A stretch of 64,000 nt of DNA. Source: Mariprofundaceae bacterium. Its GTDB lineage: Bacteria; Pseudomonadota; Zetaproteobacteria; Mariprofundales; Mariprofundaceae. The notes below the pieces were generated by a model. The model searched no databases. It was not told the DNA's origin and worked only from the letters and a program-made list of their open reading frames with translations. Positions 62,376-64,000 of the stretch are shown in pieces (the first letter of the stretch is position 1; every line of letters starts with the position of its first letter). The translations under genes were made by a program, and so were the position numbers. The stretch is taken from the NCBI GenBank assembly GCA_021772895.1, contig JAJFLC010000012.1, forward strand, positions 62,001 to 126,000, read 5' to 3'.

Positions 62376-63266
62376 ATGCGTTCATTTAAAGGTATTGGCC
62401 TGCTGATTATTACAAACATCATGATCATGTTCACACTGATCATCAGCGGCACAATTATTATCAATTTTATATTGCCTCAGTTTGGTATTGATGTACGTGG
62501 TTCCATTGCTACCAACGATTTTGTCTGGTCGCTGGTCTTAGGGTTTGGCGGGGCTTTCATCTCATTGTTTATGTCTAAATGGTTAGCCAAACGTGGTATG
62601 CGTATGCAACAGGTGATTGAGCCATCGACGCCTAAGGAAAAACTGGTGTATGAAACGGTTCAGCAACTGGCCGAGCGCGAAGGCATTAAAATGCCGGAAG
62701 TTTGGGTCTATTGGGATGATACCCCCAATGCTTTTGCCACCGGCCCTACCCGCAACAACGCCATGGTTGCTGTCTCATCAGGCTTGGCCACAAACATGAG
62801 TGACCATGAGCTTAAAGCCGTACTGGCTCACGAAGTCGGGCATATTACCAATGGTGACATGCTCGCAACCACCCTGTTGCAAGGCCTGATGAACACCTTT
62901 GTATATTTTGTAGCCCGCATGATTGCCCGCCCGGTCATGGAGCGAAACTACTGGATGGGTTTCGCTCTTTACATGGTGCTTCAGTTTGTTCTTTCTATTC
63001 TGGCAATGATTCCGATCTGCTGGTTCTCAAGGCGGCGCGAATTCCGTGCCGATGCTTATGCTGCCGATGCTCTGGGTGCACAGCACATGATCAGTGCACT
63101 GCAAAAACTGGAAACACTTTCACAGCAGAATGCCGTTGCCCATCAGGGTGAACACCATGAAGAAGATGCACTGGCAACCATGAAAATTTATGGTGGTTTC
63201 TCAGGCCTGTTTGCCACACATCCACCGATTGCAGAACGTGTTGCCGCACTAAGAAATCGTCAATAA
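62376..63266 (+). CDS. htpX: Protease HtpX
   Basis: AHEVGHITNGDM; FATHPPIAERVAAL; start at MRSFKGIG after agaaggag SD. Confidence 0.96.
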   Translation: MRSFKGIGLLIITNIMIMFTLIISGTIIINFILPQFGIDVRGSIATNDFVWSLVLGFGGAFISLFMSKWLAKRGMRMQQVIEPSTPKEKLVYETVQQLAEREGIKMPEVWVYWDDTPNAFATGPTRNNAMVAVSSGLATNMSDHELKAVLAHEVGHITNGDMLATTLLQGLMNTFVYFVARMIARPVMERNYWMGFALYMVLQFVLSILAMIPICWFSRRREFRADAYAADALGAQHMISALQKLETLSQQNAVAHQGEHHEEDALATMKIYGGFSGLFATHPPIAERVAALRNRQ

Positions 63267-63283
63267 TCATAGTCTGATGAATC

Positions 63284-63313
63284 AAAAGGCACGGCATCTC
63301 TGCCGTGCCTTTT
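63284..63313. terminator. Perfect terminator after htpX
   Basis: aaaaggcacggca-tctc-tgccgtgcctttt. Confidence 0.9.
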
Positions 63314-63340
63314 ATATTTTGAGCTGACGATAACGCATTC

Positions 63341-64000
63341 ATGCGTTACGCTCTCTTCATGGGGACATACCATAAGAGCGCTGCCATCCTTGTTATCGGT
63401 AATGAAATTCTCTCCGGGCGAACCCGGGAAGCCAATGCATACCTTGCCGCACAAAAACTTTTTGATCGCGGCTGTAAGCTTGGGGAAATCGCAGTTGTTC
63501 CCGACGTTCAGGATGCCATTGTTTCAGCACTTAAACGTTTAAGAAAAAAGTCTGATGCTGTGATTACCAGTGGTGGCATCGGCCCTACGCACGATGATAT
63601 TACGATGGATGCGATCGCAAAAAGCTTTCATGTATCTGTACTCGAACATGCCGAAACCCTTGAGCTTATGGCCAAACATTATGGCGACAAAAAAATCAAT
63701 GAGGGCCGCAGGCGTATGGCTCGCCTTCCTAACGGCGCAGAGCCGATTCTTTGTGAACAATCCATTTGCCCCGGTGCACACATTAAAAATGTCTACGTAT
63801 TGGCAGGTGTTCCTTACATTTTTGAATCACAGCTAGAATCAATCCTTCCCGACTTTGGTGATGATAATCATCCCTTTATCCGTCATGAAATTGATGTGGA
63901 ACTACCCGAAAGTACATTTTCCAAAGAATTAGAAAGCATCCAAAATCGCTTTCAGGAGGTTGAAATCGGTTCTTACCCCAGAATGTGTGGCCATAAACCA
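63341..64000 (+). CDS. CinA-like molybdopterin-binding domain protein (partial)
   Basis: LVIGNEILSGRTREANA; VITSGGIGPTHDDIT; no stop before window end. Confidence 0.88.
   Translation, partial: MRYALFMGTYHKSAAILVIGNEILSGRTREANAYLAAQKLFDRGCKLGEIAVVPDVQDAIVSALKRLRKKSDAVITSGGIGPTHDDITMDAIAKSFHVSVLEHAETLELMAKHYGDKKINEGRRRMARLPNGAEPILCEQSICPGAHIKNVYVLAGVPYIFESQLESILPDFGDDNHPFIRHEIDVELPESTFSKELESIQNRFQEVEIGSYPRMCGHKP

Noticed and set aside
1-64000. CRISPR arrays, prophage, toxin-antitoxin or restriction-modification modules
   Set aside because: No regularly spaced repeats, phage structural genes or recognisable defence proteins found on reading both strands

Overview
The window is a bacterial chromosomal segment. 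Gene content (form IA RuBisCO cluster without carboxysome genes, FieF, BFD-like Fe-S protein, zapA-6S-fau synteny) fits a chemolithoautotrophic proteobacterium, perhaps Zetaproteobacteria-like; that lineage is an inference. Most of the window is core genome: prlC, nhaA, dusB-ntrB-ntrC, engB, ampD, fieF, thyA/folA, ribF-ileS-lspA, gltX, an AsmA-like protein, acs, cutA, ccdA, zapA, fau, ymdB, a full chemotaxis operon, a K+ channel, tRNA-Arg(CCG), a GGDEF protein, lon, htpX and a partial cinA-like gene. The accessory centre is the cbbR-ORF148-cbbLS-ORF103-cbbQ-cbbO locus (12.4-20 kb). It is bracketed by a decayed and an intact copy of the 3' end of an AI-2E-family permease, with a transposase-like remnant at its left edge. 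Main leads: (i) the repeat-bracketed cbb island and its two uncharacterised proteins; (ii) an ArsR-AHSA1 fusion that keeps an internal Shine-Dalgarno and start codon; (iii) a GST gene whose conserved N-terminus has no ATG/GTG/TTG but has a well-spaced SD before AUC; (iv) a 6S RNA candidate between zapA and fau; (v) a CheZ-like candidate phosphatase and a CheR-docking-like receptor tail; (vi) several unlisted small ORFs. No CRISPR array, intact IS or prophage was seen.
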